From Oceanobacillus rekensis (GTDB lineage: Bacteria > Bacillota > Bacilli > Bacillales > Amphibacillaceae): a DNA stretch of 64,000 nt. This document shows, piece by piece, positions 44,815-56,765 of this stretch (its first letter is position 1; each line of letters starts with the position of its first letter). The DNA is taken from NCBI RefSeq assembly GCF_002153375.1, contig NZ_MTBQ01000004.1:62001-126000 (forward strand). Reading direction: 5' to 3'. Made by a program: the position numbers and the translations under genes. Under the pieces are notes generated by a model. That model was not told the DNA's origin. It saw only the letters and a list, made by a program, of their open reading frames with translations, and searched no databases.

Positions 44815-45186
44815 TTACAATAAAACTTCTTCTACTTGCATGCAGAAATCCTTTATATTAAAAGGTTTTGCGATAATTTTCTTGACCATTTTAATTTTTT
44901 CGATTTCTGCACTAATATTTTCAGCCATACCGCTCATCACTATAACAGGAATTTCCCTTCCATCTTTCTCCAATATTTCCAAAACCTTTTTCCCATCAAT
45001 AATCGGTAATTTATAATCCAGAACCATTAAATCAAAAGACTTGTTATTAACTTGCTCCACTGCTTCTTTACCGGTACTCGCTTGTGATACCTGATAGCCT
45101 TCTCCCGTTAAAATGTCAGTTATAAGCAAACGAATCCCTCGCTGATCATCAACAATTAAAATCTCTTTCCCCTTTTCTTCCTCCAC
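44815..45186 (-). CDS. spo0F: Spo0F, phosphorelay response regulator
   Basis: 123 residues, a single receiver domain with no output domain. Acidic pocket D13/D14, phospho-acceptor D57 (VLDYKLP), Ser85 in VMSGM and K107 in AKPF are present. It passes phosphate from sporulation kinases to Spo0B. The start is GTG behind AGGGGGC. Upstream it has a sigma-H-like promoter and a Spo0A box, like B. subtilis spo0F. Confidence 0.95.
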   Translation of the reverse strand: MEEEKGKEILIVDDQRGIRLLITDILTGEGYQVSQASTGKEAVEQVNNKSFDLMVLDYKLPIIDGKKVLEILEKDGREIPVIVMSGMAENISAEIEKIKMVKKIIAKPFNIKDFCMQVEEVLL

Positions 45187-45223
45187 ATTATTGCCCCCTG
45201 CTTTAATATATCCCCTTAACTAT

Positions 45224-45305
45224 TACTTCTATAAAACTCTACAAAAATCCTGCCTAACTTCGAAATTTGGTGAAATCGGCTGCCATCCCCCCGAATTGTG
45301 TCGAA
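45224..45305 (-). promoter_or_regulatory. sigma-H-like promoter and Spo0A box of spo0F
   Basis: -35 GCAGGATTT (45245-45253) is a full match to RnAGGAwww; after 12 bp, -10 ATAGAAGTA (45224-45232) matches RnnGAATww with one mismatch. A perfect Spo0A-box core TGTCGAA (plus strand) lies at 45299-45305, about 46 bp upstream of the -35. Confidence 0.65.
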
Positions 45306-45374
45306 TATACAAAAGATTCTTTCGTTAATATTTGTTGCTTTTTTACCTTCGCAGTTAAAATAAACTACGACGTT

Positions 45375-45495
45375 ACTTCTGCCTGATATCCAAGACGAGT
45401 GCTATGCTTTCGTCCGGGTTCGCTCTGGGCGGATGTGCGCAGTGTATTTCCCAGACGGTCGCCGAAGTTTCTGCATACTGTTAGAAAACCAGCAG
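45375..45495. repeat. probable intergenic repeat between spo0F and pyrG
   Basis: GC-richer block with ACGACGTTACTTCTGC on the left and CAGCAGTTACGTCGCA on the right as imperfect inverted ends. The interior has AGACGGTCGCCGAAGTTTCTG, seen in parts in other repeats. I see no ORF; 45496-45612 also shows nothing. Confidence 0.45.
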
Positions 45496-45612
45496 TTACG
45501 TCGCAATTTATAGATTTTATATTAAAAACAACAAATCTTTTTATTGGGACAAGCAATGCGGGGTCCTATCTCTTTTGGTGGAACTGCATTGTGGATAATT
45601 TAGAAATCAACC

Positions 45613-45653
45613 TAAAAAAGACCACTCAAAGATATTTATCCATTCGAGTGGTC
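45613..45653 (-). terminator. terminator after pyrG
   Basis: GACCACTC / GAGTGGTC stem with an 18-nt loop and TTTTTTAGG tail on the minus strand, 10 nt past the stop. Confidence 0.75.
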
Positions 45654-45663
45654 AATCATTTAT

Positions 45664-47280
<1,617 letters not shown>

Positions 47281-47496
47281 TCATCCTTCTTTCTATCCTT
47301 GTTCTTAGTATATGATTTATTAATGCCTTAACAATGTGAAAATAAAAATCAAAAACTTAAAGCTAGGTTACCGAACTGACGTTGATTTAGATTATGGAAA
47401 TGAAGGAAGTCCAACAGGTATGGAGTTAGACGTGGTATCTATTTATAAGTTATCCATAACCTACCAATTTTATTTATAATCTCCTATGCAATAAGA

Positions 47497-47531
47497 AAAG
47501 CGTTTCCCCATACAACATGGGGAAACGCTTT
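47497..47531 (-). terminator. terminator after rpoE
   Basis: 14-bp perfect stem AAAGCGTTTCCCCA / TGGGGAAACGCTTT with a 7-nt loop and TCTTATT tail on the minus strand. Confidence 0.85.
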
Positions 47532-47597
47532 GGTTTTCGAATTCAAAGAGCCCAATAAAGATTGTACTTTTACTTCTTCAAATTGTCAAGCAGCCCT

Positions 47598-48101
47598 TTA
47601 TTTCTTATCTTCATCGATTTCTTCGTCAACTTCTTCTTCCAATTCCTCATCATCGTCGTCAAATTCTTCATCGAAATCATCGTCATCAAGCACGTCGTCA
47701 AAGTCATCAGCAACAACTTCTGCAATTTCGTCATCGACGATATCAAGCTCTTCGGTTTCTTCAACTTCAGCTTTTTTCTTCTTTTTCGTCGCCTTTTTCT
47801 TCTTCTTTTTCGGTTCTTCCGTTAATTCTTCCTCCGCCTGCTCTACTGGATACCAGCGTTTAAGTCCCCACATACCAGAACCAAGCGTAAGAAATCTACC
47901 ATCAACATTCATATCTGTATAAAAATGAGAAATTTCTTCTTTCTTTTGTTTTGCTGTAAAACCTTTGAGTTCGGCAATTTTCTCGAATATTTCTTTGTAA
48001 TTAATTGCTTTCTTCTCTTCCAACAAGATTTTACTGGCCATTTCGATCATTGACAAATCTTTTAATTCTTCGCGGCTAAAGTTTTTCAAACTCACGGCCA
48101 T
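47598..48101 (-). CDS. rpoE: RNA polymerase delta subunit
   Basis: 167 residues. The N-terminal HARE-HTH domain (about 1-90, ending LGSGMWGLKRWYP) is followed by a lysine tract (KKKKKKATKKKKK) and a strongly acidic tail of about 55 residues. Delta raises transcription specificity and recycling. GGGAG precedes the ATG; a likely extended -10 promoter (TGGTATAGT, 48179-48187) lies 80 nt upstream. Confidence 0.95.
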   Translation of the reverse strand: MAVSLKNFSREELKDLSMIEMASKILLEEKKAINYKEIFEKIAELKGFTAKQKKEEISHFYTDMNVDGRFLTLGSGMWGLKRWYPVEQAEEELTEEPKKKKKKATKKKKKAEVEETEELDIVDDEIAEVVADDFDDVLDDDDFDEEFDDDDEELEEEVDEEIDEDKK

Positions 48102-48178
48102 GCACTCCCTTTACTGTTATATTGATGGCTTTTACGCCCATTTTATAATTATGAATAAGACGTACTTGAATACTCTCT

Positions 48179-48187
48179 ACTATACCA
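48179..48187 (-). promoter_or_regulatory. candidate rpoE promoter, extended -10
   Basis: TGGTATAGT on the minus strand, with only a weak -35 (TGTTTA) 17 bp upstream. Confidence 0.45.
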
Positions 48188-48246
48188 TTTTTCATTTAGA
48201 ATAAACATATCTTACATTATAACCAATTATATATGCAAGAAGCCAG

Positions 48247-48302
48247 AAAAAAAGCATGGAATGCCCTGAGGGCTAGTTTCCCTCGTTTTTCCATGCTTTT
48301 TG
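48247..48302 (-). terminator. terminator of the icmF operon
   Basis: AAAAGCATGGA / TCCATGCTTTT outer stem with an inner GAGGG / CCCTC stem, T-rich on both sides. Confidence 0.75.
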
Positions 48303-48463
48303 CTTTTGCTGGGCAGTCGCCTCCGCATTTCTCCCCTGTCTAGTTTCGCAGGGGCTAGCGACTACGGGGCATGGGCAATGGACACTCCGAGCGCCAAAAC
48401 CGTGCGCTTTTCGGCGTTTTGCTTATGCCTGCGTTTCTGGGCAGTCGTTTCCGCATTTCGTTT
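48303..48463. repeat. structured repeat directly after the icmF stop
   Basis: Read with icmF, it starts 3 nt after TAA with CGAAATGCGGAAACGACTG, then CCCAGAAACGCAGGC, a GCGCTCGGAGTGTCC arm and CCCATGCCCCGTAGTC, the same modules as in the copies at 41310-41581 and 60501-60754. Confidence 0.75.
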
Positions 48464-51400
48464 TTACATATTCCTTCTATACTGTCCTCCTACTTCATAG
48501 AGGGCGGTGGTGATTTGGCCTAGGCTGGCTGTTTTGACGGTTTCTAGGAGTTCTTGGAATATGTTTTCGCCGGATGCTGCTACTTGTTTTAGGTTGTTCA
48601 GTGCTTCTTCAACTTTGTCTTGGTGGGTTGCTTGGAATTTGCGCAGTTCGGTGATTTGATGTTCTTTTTCTTCTTTGGAAGCACGTGCTAGTTCCATGGA
48701 ATCTATTTTTTCGTCGGATGGTGGGTTCGGGTTTAAATACGTGTTAACACCGATAATCGGAAGTTCTCCGGAATGTTTTTTTCCTTCATAATACAAAGAT
48801 TCTTCCTGGATTTTGCCGCGTTGGTATTGTCTTTCCATTGCTCCGAGTACGCCACCACGGTCATTCATATTCTCAAATTCCTGTAATACCGCTTCCTCTA
48901 CCAGGTCTGTTAGCTCATCGACAATAAATGATCCTTGGAGAGAGTTTTCGTTCTTTGCGAGTCCCAATTCCTTGTTAATAATCATTTGAATCGCCATGGC
49001 GCGTCTTACTGATTCCTCTGTCGGTGTTGTAATGGCTTCATCATATGCATTTGTGTGCAATGAATTCGTATTATCCTGAATCGCGAGCAGTGCTTGTAAT
49101 GTTGTCCGAATATCATTGAAATCAATTTCCTGTGCATGCAAGGAGCGGCCGGATGTTTGAACATGGTATTTCAACTTTTGACTGCGCTCATTGGCACCAT
49201 ATTTATCGCGCATCGTAATTGCCCAAATCCTGCGTGCAACACGACCGATTACCGTATATTCCGGGTCCAGTCCATTGGAAAAGAAGAATGATAGATTTTG
49301 CGCAAATTTATTAACATCCATCCCTCTGCTTAAATAATATTCCACATACGTAAAACCATTTGCCAACGTGAAGGCAAGCTGTGTAATCGGGTTTGCACCA
49401 GCTTCCGCAATATGATAACCAGAAATGGAAACAGAATAATAATTGCGGACATTTTTTTCAATAAAATATTCCTGAATGTCTCCCATCATTCGTAATGCAA
49501 ATTCGGTTGAGAAAATACATGTATTCTGTCCTTGATCCTCTTTTAAAATATCTGCCTGTACCGTGCCACGGATGACAGAAATCGTTTGATCCTTTAATTC
49601 AATATATTCTTCTTCGCTTGGTTCACGGTCGTTATCTGCTTTGAATTTATCTACTTGCTGATCAATCGCTGTATTAAAGTACATGGCCAATATAATTGGT
49701 GCCGGTCCATTAATCGTCATGGAAACAGATGTAAGTGGATTCGTTAAGTCAAAACCATCATACAGCTTTTTCATATCATCCAGCGTACAGATGTTAACCC
49801 CGCTTTCTCCAACCTTTCCGTATATATCCGGTCGTTCAGCTGGGTCCTCGCCATACAATGTAACCGAGTCAAATGCAGTCGATAATCTTTTTGCCTCATC
49901 ATTTTTAGAAAGATAGTGGAAGCGGCGGTTGGTTCGTTCTGGTGTCCCTTCCCCAGCAAACTGCCGTGTTGGGTCCTCACCCTTTCGTTTAAATGGAAAA
50001 ACGCCTGCGGTAAACGGGAAGAATCCCGGCACATTTTCTTTCAGCAACCACGTCAGACGTTCGCCCCAATCCTGGAATCTTGGGAAGGCCACTTTTGGAA
50101 TTTTAATCCCTGACAATGATTCGGTCGTAATATCCATTTCAATTTCTTTATCTCTGACGGAAAAAGTCATCGTATCCCCACGATAGCTTTCTTTTAGTGT
50201 ATCCCAGGTGTTAAGCAATTTTTTCGATTCAGAATCCAGTTGGTCACGGTACACTTCAATTGTTTGATCAATAACTTCCAGTACAGCTGGATCTTCCAAA
50301 ACTCCCCTTGTTCCCTCCAGCTGATAAAGTTGTCTTGCGATTTTGCTTTGCTTCTCAGCACGCTCGTGATAGTTACGGATATGTGCAGCAATTTCTCGCA
50401 AGTAATGTCTGCGATCATTGTTAATAATACTGTTTTGCTTTTCTGAAATGATCGTTCTGTCAAAATCCACCTTTTCATCCCAACTATATTTTTCATTTAA
50501 TGTATCAATCAGTGACGCAAATAATGCATTTGTGCCAGCATCATTGAACTGACTTGCGATGGTACCAAACACTGGAAACTTATTTTTATCCTGATGGAAA
50601 AGCATATGGCTTCGTTCATATTGTTTGCGGACCTGATTTAGGGCATCCACGGATCCCTTTTGTTCAAACTTATTAATCACAATAAAATCTGCATAATCGA
50701 TCATGTCTATTTTTTCCAACTGTGTCGGCGCCCCGAATTCCGCAGTCATGACGTACATGGAAAGATCGGTAATATCTGTAATTGCCGCATCTCCCTGACC
50801 GATTCCACTCGTTTCCACAATAATGAAGTCATATCCCGAAGCTCTTACGACATCAATAACATCCTGAATTGCTTTGGACAATTCTGACCTAGAGTCCCTT
50901 GTTGCGAGTGATCGCATATAAACACGGTCCGTGAAAATAGCATTCATGCGGATTCGGTCTCCAAGCAATGCACCACCTGTTTTTCGCTTTGTTGGATCAA
51001 TGGAAATAATTGCTACTTTCTTATCTGCCACCTCATTCATAAACCGCCGGATCAATTCGTCTGTCAATGAACTTTTCCCTGCACCACCTGTTCCGGTTAT
51101 ACCAAGAACGGGAATATCTTTATTCCCTACTTCTTTAAGAGATGCTAAGACCTGCTGCAATTCATCCGGATTTGTTTGATCACTTTCCACGTACGTAATA
51201 AACTTTGCAATTGCATTCCGATCACCTTGCAAAAGTTTTTCCAAATCCTGTTCCAGATTGATTGGCGGGATAAAATCAGACTGTTCTAAGATGCGGTTAA
51301 TCATGCCCTGCAATCCGTATTTACGACCATCTTCTGGTGAAAAAATCCAATCGACACCATAATCATGGAGCTCTTTAATTTCGCGTGGAATAATCGTCCC

Positions 51401-51706
51401 GCCGCCACCGCCAAAAACTTTAATATGCTCAGCATCCAGATCCTTCAGCAGGTCCACCATGTATTTAAAATATTCGACATGTCCCCCTTGATACGATGAC
51501 ATGGCAATGCCTTGAACATCCTCCTGTATGGCAGCATGTACGACTTCCTCCACCGATCTGTTATGACCTAAATGAATGACCTCTGCCCCACTCGCCTGCA
51601 GAATTCTCCTCATAATATTGATGGATGCATCATGCCCATCAAATAGACTTGAAGCAGTCACAAATCGAATAGGATTTTTTGGTGAATAAACGTCAACTTG
51701 TTCCAT
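48464..51706 (-). CDS. icmF: fused isobutyryl-CoA mutase IcmF
   Basis: 1080 residues in three parts. A B12-binding domain (about 10-150) has the cobalt-ligating His in LFDGHDAS and the GGGGG loop. A MeaI-type GTPase chaperone domain (about 200-400) has [25 protein letters not shown] and ETSGIGQGD. The substrate-binding mutase TIM barrel (about 550-1080) has [12 protein letters not shown] and [11 protein letters not shown]. It interconverts isobutyryl- and n-butyryl-CoA, and related acyl-CoAs in some members, using adenosylcobalamin. Length is normal for IcmF. GGAAGGAGG precedes the ATG. It ends the acyl-CoA operon; a separate MeaB is encoded two genes upstream. Confidence 0.95.
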   Translation of the reverse strand: MEQVDVYSPKNPIRFVTASSLFDGHDASINIMRRILQASGAEVIHLGHNRSVEEVVHAAIQEDVQGIAMSSYQGGHVEYFKYMVDLLKDLDAEHIKVFGGGGGTIIPREIKELHDYGVDWIFSPEDGRKYGLQGMINRILEQSDFIPPINLEQDLEKLLQGDRNAIAKFITYVESDQTNPDELQQVLASLKEVGNKDIPVLGITGTGGAGKSSLTDELIRRFMNEVADKKVAIISIDPTKRKTGGALLGDRIRMNAIFTDRVYMRSLATRDSRSELSKAIQDVIDVVRASGYDFIIVETSGIGQGDAAITDITDLSMYVMTAEFGAPTQLEKIDMIDYADFIVINKFEQKGSVDALNQVRKQYERSHMLFHQDKNKFPVFGTIASQFNDAGTNALFASLIDTLNEKYSWDEKVDFDRTIISEKQNSIINNDRRHYLREIAAHIRNYHERAEKQSKIARQLYQLEGTRGVLEDPAVLEVIDQTIEVYRDQLDSESKKLLNTWDTLKESYRGDTMTFSVRDKEIEMDITTESLSGIKIPKVAFPRFQDWGERLTWLLKENVPGFFPFTAGVFPFKRKGEDPTRQFAGEGTPERTNRRFHYLSKNDEAKRLSTAFDSVTLYGEDPAERPDIYGKVGESGVNICTLDDMKKLYDGFDLTNPLTSVSMTINGPAPIILAMYFNTAIDQQVDKFKADNDREPSEEEYIELKDQTISVIRGTVQADILKEDQGQNTCIFSTEFALRMMGDIQEYFIEKNVRNYYSVSISGYHIAEAGANPITQLAFTLANGFTYVEYYLSRGMDVNKFAQNLSFFFSNGLDPEYTVIGRVARRIWAITMRDKYGANERSQKLKYHVQTSGRSLHAQEIDFNDIRTTLQALLAIQDNTNSLHTNAYDEAITTPTEESVRRAMAIQMIINKELGLAKNENSLQGSFIVDELTDLVEEAVLQEFENMNDRGGVLGAMERQYQRGKIQEESLYYEGKKHSGELPIIGVNTYLNPNPPSDEKIDSMELARASKEEKEHQITELRKFQATHQDKVEEALNNLKQVAASGENIFQELLETVKTASLGQITTALYEVGGQYRRNM

Positions 51707-51738
51707 TATTCATCCTCCTTCCATAAAATAAAGCGGTT

Positions 51739-52350
51739 TCATTTTTGGATTGCGTAATCAATCAGCTTCATTTGCATGTCGACATATTCATCCAGTGAAA
51801 ATTGTTTTTGCAAAATCCATCTACGGAAGCCCCACATATGCCCCTCGACAACAATGTTATTTGCAAGCAGTATTACTTCCTGTTTGGAGAGTTTACCTTC
51901 CGTACATGCATGAATAACTTTCTCGATAAGTTTGACCATTTCACGTTCCTTTTGCATGACATAATTCCGTGTTTCCTTTTTCAGTGATTTAACTTCCTGA
52001 TACAGAATAACGATTTCATCCTGCATATCATCCATTAAATAATAAAAAGAACGAATGCCTTTTTGCATATTGGGAATGGATGGATACTCCAGGTCAACAG
52101 CCAAAGCAATTCGCTCCTGCACTTGTTCATAGATGGAATCACAGACTAGGAATAAAACATCTTCCTTTGTCCGGATATATTCATAAAGCGTCCCAATGCT
52201 GAACCCGGACTCCTTTGCGATTTCCCTTGTTGTCGTTCGATGGAATCCTTTCTCCTTAAAAAGTTTAATTGCACCTTTAATGATTTGGTTTCTCCGCTTC
52301 TTTACTAATTCCTGGTCTTTAACAGATGAAAGGATTTTCTCCTCGTTCAC
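51739..52350 (-). CDS. TetR family regulator, likely acyl-CoA responsive
   Basis: 203 residues from a GTG at 52350 that overlaps the meaB stop (GTGA); GGAAGGTGGG lies upstream. The HTH is TTTREIAKESGFSIGTLYEYI (residues split as TTTREIAKESG and FSIGTLYEYI), followed by a helical ligand domain. The longer frame to 52377 would start inside meaB with no site. It lies within the operon it probably controls, and candidate operators are at 58032-58045 and 60306-60319. Alternatives are FadR- or PaaR-like repressors; the ligand is inferred only from context. Confidence 0.88.
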   Translation of the reverse strand: MNEEKILSSVKDQELVKKRRNQIIKGAIKLFKEKGFHRTTTREIAKESGFSIGTLYEYIRTKEDVLFLVCDSIYEQVQERIALAVDLEYPSIPNMQKGIRSFYYLMDDMQDEIVILYQEVKSLKKETRNYVMQKEREMVKLIEKVIHACTEGKLSKQEVILLANNIVVEGHMWGFRRWILQKQFSLDEYVDMQMKLIDYAIQK

Positions 52351-53288
52351 GTTGCCATCCCACCTTCCTTTTTCCACTTTGCAAACAAGTCACTTGCAAG
52401 CTTATATGGATCTGTATCCGCTTCTATTGCAGGAAGGTCCGCCCCTTTCTCCATAAAAACTCTTATATCCCGCCAAATCTCTTCACGAATCAGTTCATAT
52501 ACTTCAAGTTCCAACTGCTGTTCGCGTTGTTTTTTCCCAATGTTGGTGGAATACAAATAGTCATGATGCTCGTTAATTTTCTCCCAGAGCTCATCGATTC
52601 CTTTATTTTCAGTTGTTATCGTTTTAACAATCGGTATAATATGTTCCTCGGTTGCAGACATCATAACAAGTTCACGTAAAAGTGCTCTTAGTTTTCCCAC
52701 ACCATGCAAATCTGCCTTATTGATGACAAAAAGGTCGGCAATTTCCATGATTCCTGCCTTGAAAATTTGCAGAACATCGCCACTATTTGGCGTGAGAACA
52801 ACAGCAGTTGTATCAACGACCTTCATAATATCAAGTTCGGATTGGCCGACACCAACCGTTTCAACAATTACAACATCAAATCCATATGCATCACATATGC
52901 GTATCGAATCCTTTGTCGCTCGTGAAAGACCACCAAGACTTCCGCGGGTTGCCATGCTTCGAATATAGACACCGTCATCTGTGAAATGCTGATTCATCCG
53001 AACACGATCACCAAGCAATGCACCACCACTGAATGGACTGGTAGGATCTACGGCAAGGACAGCAACGGTTTTACCCTCGGCGCGGATATGTGTAAGAAGT
53101 CGATTGACGAGGGAACTTTTCCCCGCACCAGGTGATCCTGTTAGCCCCACATAAATGGCCTGTTTCTTCATGGAAAACACATCACTCAACAGTGCGAGCT
53201 TCTCTGGATGGTCATTCTCCACCATCGTAATTGCCCTTGCCAGAGCGCGTACATCCGTTTGCTTCATCCGTTCAACGATCTCATGCAT
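52347..53288 (-). CDS. meaB: B12-mutase-associated GTPase MeaB (ArgK)
   Basis: 313 residues, G3E-type GTPase. P-loop [25 protein letters not shown], switch ETVGVGQSE and base-recognition NKAD are present. MeaB proteins load and protect adenosylcobalamin in acyl-CoA mutases. AAAGGAGC precedes the ATG. Next to icmF, whose own GTPase domain is homologous, its job may be to serve IcmF or a methylmalonyl-CoA mutase elsewhere. Confidence 0.93.
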   Translation of the reverse strand: MHEIVERMKQTDVRALARAITMVENDHPEKLALLSDVFSMKKQAIYVGLTGSPGAGKSSLVNRLLTHIRAEGKTVAVLAVDPTSPFSGGALLGDRVRMNQHFTDDGVYIRSMATRGSLGGLSRATKDSIRICDAYGFDVVIVETVGVGQSELDIMKVVDTTAVVLTPNSGDVLQIFKAGIMEIADLFVINKADLHGVGKLRALLRELVMMSATEEHIIPIVKTITTENKGIDELWEKINEHHDYLYSTNIGKKQREQQLELEVYELIREEIWRDIRVFMEKGADLPAIEADTDPYKLASDLFAKWKKEGGMAT

Positions 53289-53322
53289 GGTTGGTGCTCC
53301 TTTCCCCTTTTAGTTGCGTGAT

Positions 53323-53534
53323 TCCGCGATTTCGGCGCGTGATTCCGCGAATATCATATTTATTCCGCGATTTTGACGCGTGATTCCGCGATTATAATAT
53401 TTATTCCGCGATTCCGGTGCGTGATTCCGCGATTATAATATTTATTCCGCGATTCCGGTGCGTGATTCCGCGATTATCATATTTATTCCGCGATTCCGGT
53501 GCGTGATTCCGCGATTTTGGCGTGAGATTCCGCG
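53323..53534. repeat. 11-copy phased TCCGCG array (alternating 20/21 bp)
   Basis: TCCGCG begins at 53323, 53344, 53364, 53385, 53405, 53426, 53446, 53467, 53487, 53508 and 53529. Steps are 21, 20, 21, 20, 21, 20, 21, 20, 21, 21. Higher-order units of 41 bp carry GGTGCGTGATTCC and AATATTTATTCC in turn. It fills the 274-bp gap between an acyl-CoA dehydrogenase gene and meaB, inside the presumed operon. No ORF. Confidence 0.95.
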
Positions 53535-53562
53535 AATAAGGCACATTGTCTCAAGCCGCACG

Positions 53563-54702
53563 CTATTTCGTCAGCATTCTCCCAATCACTAGACGCTGTA
53601 TTTCATTTGTTCCTTCATAGATTTGCGTAATCTTGGCATCACGCATGTAGCGCTCAACTGGGTAATCCTTTGTATAGCCGTAGCCACCAAATACTTGGAC
53701 TGCTTCCACAGTAATGCGCATTGCAGCATCCCCGGCGAATAGTTTGGACATGGCCGATGCTTTTCCGTATGGGAGACCCTCGGACTCCAGCCAGGCAGCC
53801 TGATAGGTTAATAGACGGGCCGCTTCAATATCAGTTGCCATGTCTGCGAGTTTAAAGCTAATCCCTTGATTATTTGCGATTGGCTTTCCGAATTGTTCAC
53901 GACCTTTTGCATATTCGACTGCTGCATCAAGGGCACCCTGTGCAATGCCAAGAGCTTGAGCGGCAATTCCGTTTCTGCCACCATCAAGTGTTTTCATAGC
54001 AATCGCAAATCCTTCTCCCTCTGTACCAAGCATATTTTCCTTTGGTATTCGGCAGTTTTCGAAAATTAATTCTGTTGTTGGAGAGGAGCGGATTCCGAGT
54101 TTCTTTTCCTTTTTTCCGAATGAAAATCCTTCTGTCCCTTTTTCAACGATAAATGCACTGATTCCCTTATGTTTGGCATCAGCATCTGTTTTAGCGAAGA
54201 CGACATAGATATCTGCCACCCCGCCGTTTGTGATCCAAACTTTATTTCCGTTAAGTACGTAATGATCGCCAGCTTCTTTTGCGGTTGTTTTCATGGATAC
54301 GACGTCACTCCCTGCGCCAGGTTCGGATAAGGCATAAGCACCCAATGCTTTACCTGTTGCCAGTCGTGTGAGGAAGTTTTTCTTCTGTTCTTCATTCCCA
54401 TATTTATAAATTGGCCAGCTTGCCAAAGAAAGATGGGCAGATAATGTTACACCAGTCGATGCACAAACTCTGGATAGTTCTTCTACCGCTATACAATAAC
54501 TGACATAATCTGAACCAATTCCACCATATTCTTCCGGCCATGGAATTCCGGTCAAGCCAAGTTCAGCCATTTTATCAAAGATAGCCCGGTCAAAGCGCTC
54601 TTCCTCATCACGCTCAGCTGCTGTTGGTTCTACTTCCTTTTCTGCAAAATCACGGACCATTTTACGGAGCATCACTTGTTCTTCTGTTAAGTTAAAATTC
54701 AT
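53563..54702 (-). CDS. acyl-CoA dehydrogenase (short/branched-chain type) 1
   Basis: 379 residues. FAD-binding [12 protein letters not shown] and WITNGG, substrate arm and C-terminal [15 protein letters not shown] with the catalytic Glu in YEG. It oxidises acyl-CoA to 2-enoyl-CoA, passing electrons to ETF. Ribosome site GAGGAG. It pairs with the second acyl-CoA dehydrogenase, 12 nt upstream; the two share about half their residues by eye. B. subtilis acdA has the same neighbour (fadF). Confidence 0.94.
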   Translation of the reverse strand: MNFNLTEEQVMLRKMVRDFAEKEVEPTAAERDEEERFDRAIFDKMAELGLTGIPWPEEYGGIGSDYVSYCIAVEELSRVCASTGVTLSAHLSLASWPIYKYGNEEQKKNFLTRLATGKALGAYALSEPGAGSDVVSMKTTAKEAGDHYVLNGNKVWITNGGVADIYVVFAKTDADAKHKGISAFIVEKGTEGFSFGKKEKKLGIRSSPTTELIFENCRIPKENMLGTEGEGFAIAMKTLDGGRNGIAAQALGIAQGALDAAVEYAKGREQFGKPIANNQGISFKLADMATDIEAARLLTYQAAWLESEGLPYGKASAMSKLFAGDAAMRITVEAVQVFGGYGYTKDYPVERYMRDAKITQIYEGTNEIQRLVIGRMLTK

Positions 54703-54714
54703 CCAAATTTCTCC

Positions 54715-55857
54715 TCAATTATTTAATAGGTGCTTGGCAATAACGATATGTTGAATTTCATTTGTTCCTTCATATATTTCCGTTACCTTTGCATCGCGAA
54801 ATAACCGTTCAACAGGATATTCCTCTGTATAACCATAGCCACCAAAGATTTGAACCGCTTCAATTGCATTCGTCATTGCCGCTTTTGTCGCAACCATCTT
54901 TGCCATCGATGTTTCTTTTCCACAAGGAATTCCCTTTTCGATAAGGTTTGCTGCGTGATAAGTTAGCAGTTTTGCAGATTCAACTGCTGTTGCCATATCA
55001 GCGAGTTTAAAGGAAATGCCCTGATTCGCTGCGATTGGCTTACCAAATTGTTCTCTTTCCTTTGCATATGCTACTGCATAGTCAAGTGCTGCCTCGGCGA
55101 TTCCAAGCCCCTGAGCTGCAATCCCGATTCGACCAATATTCAGATTGGCCATCGCAATTTGGAACCCTTTGCCCTCTTCACCTAAGCGATTTTCTTTTGG
55201 AACGACACAGTTATCAAAAATCAACTCGACAGTATTTGATCCATGGAGTCCCATCTTTTTCTCCTTTTTTCCAATGACTAGGCCAGGTGAACTCTTTTCA
55301 ACGATAAATGCACTGATATCTTTGAAGTTCTCACCAGTCCTTGCAAAGGTGATGTATGTATCTGCCACACCGCCATTGGTGATGAAAGCCTTTGAACCGT
55401 TGAGAATATAGTTGTCACCAGCCTTTTTAGCGCTCGTTTTTAAACTGCCTGCATCTGAACCTGCACCAGGCTCTGTCAGTGCAAAGGCACCAAGGTATTC
55501 CCCATTCGCAAGCTTCGGAATAAATCGTTTCTTTTGTTCATCATTTCCAAAATATAAGATCGGATTTGTTCCAACAGATGTATGCACGGATAATATGACT
55601 CCAATGGTTGCACTCACTTTCGAAAGTTCATGAATCGTGCTGATATAGGATGTGAAATCCATTCCACCGCCACCATATTTTTCAGGGATTGGTATGCCCA
55701 TTAAGCCAAGCTCACCCATTTTCCTGACAACTTCAATCGGGAAACGGTCTTCCGCTTCCATTCTTTCAATTTCACCAGCAACCTCTTTTTGGGCAAAATC
55801 ACGAACCATCTTCCTTACCATATTTTGCTCTTCGGTAAAATTCATTATCATATTCAT
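54715..55857 (-). CDS. acyl-CoA dehydrogenase (short/branched-chain type) 2
   Basis: 380 residues. [20 protein letters not shown] and [15 protein letters not shown] with the catalytic Glu are present. Similar to its neighbour but distinct in the substrate region ([16 protein letters not shown]), so the pair may split straight and branched short acyl-CoAs. GAGAGGTG precedes the ATG; the third codon is also an ATG at better spacing (55851). Confidence 0.94.
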   Translation of the reverse strand: MNMIMNFTEEQNMVRKMVRDFAQKEVAGEIERMEAEDRFPIEVVRKMGELGLMGIPIPEKYGGGGMDFTSYISTIHELSKVSATIGVILSVHTSVGTNPILYFGNDEQKKRFIPKLANGEYLGAFALTEPGAGSDAGSLKTSAKKAGDNYILNGSKAFITNGGVADTYITFARTGENFKDISAFIVEKSSPGLVIGKKEKKMGLHGSNTVELIFDNCVVPKENRLGEEGKGFQIAMANLNIGRIGIAAQGLGIAEAALDYAVAYAKEREQFGKPIAANQGISFKLADMATAVESAKLLTYHAANLIEKGIPCGKETSMAKMVATKAAMTNAIEAVQIFGGYGYTEEYPVERLFRDAKVTEIYEGTNEIQHIVIAKHLLNN

Positions 55858-55881
55858 GCACCTCTCTTAGGGTGTGGGTTA

Positions 55882-56733
55882 CTAGCTGTATTGATAGAAT
55901 CCTCGGCCCGATTTCTTGCCGAGCCAGCCAGCTTTTACATATTGTCTCAGTAATGGGCATGGACGGTATTTACTGTCGCCAAAGCCTTCATGAAGGACTT
56001 CCATAATGTACAAGCATGTATCTAATCCGATAAAGTCCGCCAAGGTAAGAGGTCCCATCGGGTGATTCATCCCGAGTTTCATGACTTGATCAACATCTTC
56101 AGGTGATGCTACACCTTCATATACCGTATAAATCGCTTCATTGATCATCGGCACTAGGATACGATTGGATACAAAACCAGGAAAATCCTTTACTTCAACA
56201 GGTGTCTTACTCAATTTATTTGTCATCACCTTAATAGCTTCATAGGTTTCATCACTTGTTTGCAGTCCGCGAATAATTTCCACGAGTTTCATAATTGGAA
56301 CCGGATTCATAAAATGCATCCCGATGACTTGTTCAGGTCGATCGGTAGTAGCCGCAATTTCGGTTATTGGTAGGGAGGATGTGTTGGAAGCAAGGATTGC
56401 ATGTTTTGGTGCATAGTGATCCAATTCACGGAAGACCTTTGCTTTCACATCCATATTTTCAATGACCGCCTCAATAACTAAATCACATGTGGCTACATCT
56501 TTTAATTCACTGGAAGGGGATAATCCTTTCATGGTAGCTGATTTAACTTCTGCAGATATTTTCCCCTTTTCCACATTACGGCCCAGTCGTTTTTCAATAT
56601 TTTCGAGTCCCTTTTGCATTGCTTCTTCGTTCATATCATGGAGTAACACGTCAAAACCGGACCCGGCACAAACTTGGGCAATTCCCGCTCCCATTTGTCC
56701 TGCTCCAATTACCATTACTTTTTGGATTACCAT
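55882..56733 (-). CDS. 3-hydroxybutyryl-CoA dehydrogenase
   Basis: 283 residues. NAD-binding [14 protein letters not shown], catalytic His in [10 protein letters not shown], and C-terminal [16 protein letters not shown] are present. It oxidises 3-hydroxyacyl-CoA to 3-oxoacyl-CoA. MmgB/Hbd type. AGGAGGAGG precedes the ATG. No enoyl-CoA hydratase is in this operon. Confidence 0.95.
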   Translation of the reverse strand: MVIQKVMVIGAGQMGAGIAQVCAGSGFDVLLHDMNEEAMQKGLENIEKRLGRNVEKGKISAEVKSATMKGLSPSSELKDVATCDLVIEAVIENMDVKAKVFRELDHYAPKHAILASNTSSLPITEIAATTDRPEQVIGMHFMNPVPIMKLVEIIRGLQTSDETYEAIKVMTNKLSKTPVEVKDFPGFVSNRILVPMINEAIYTVYEGVASPEDVDQVMKLGMNHPMGPLTLADFIGLDTCLYIMEVLHEGFGDSKYRPCPLLRQYVKAGWLGKKSGRGFYQYS

Positions 56734-56765
56734 TTGTGTGAAAGCCCTCCTCCTGAATTTATTGA

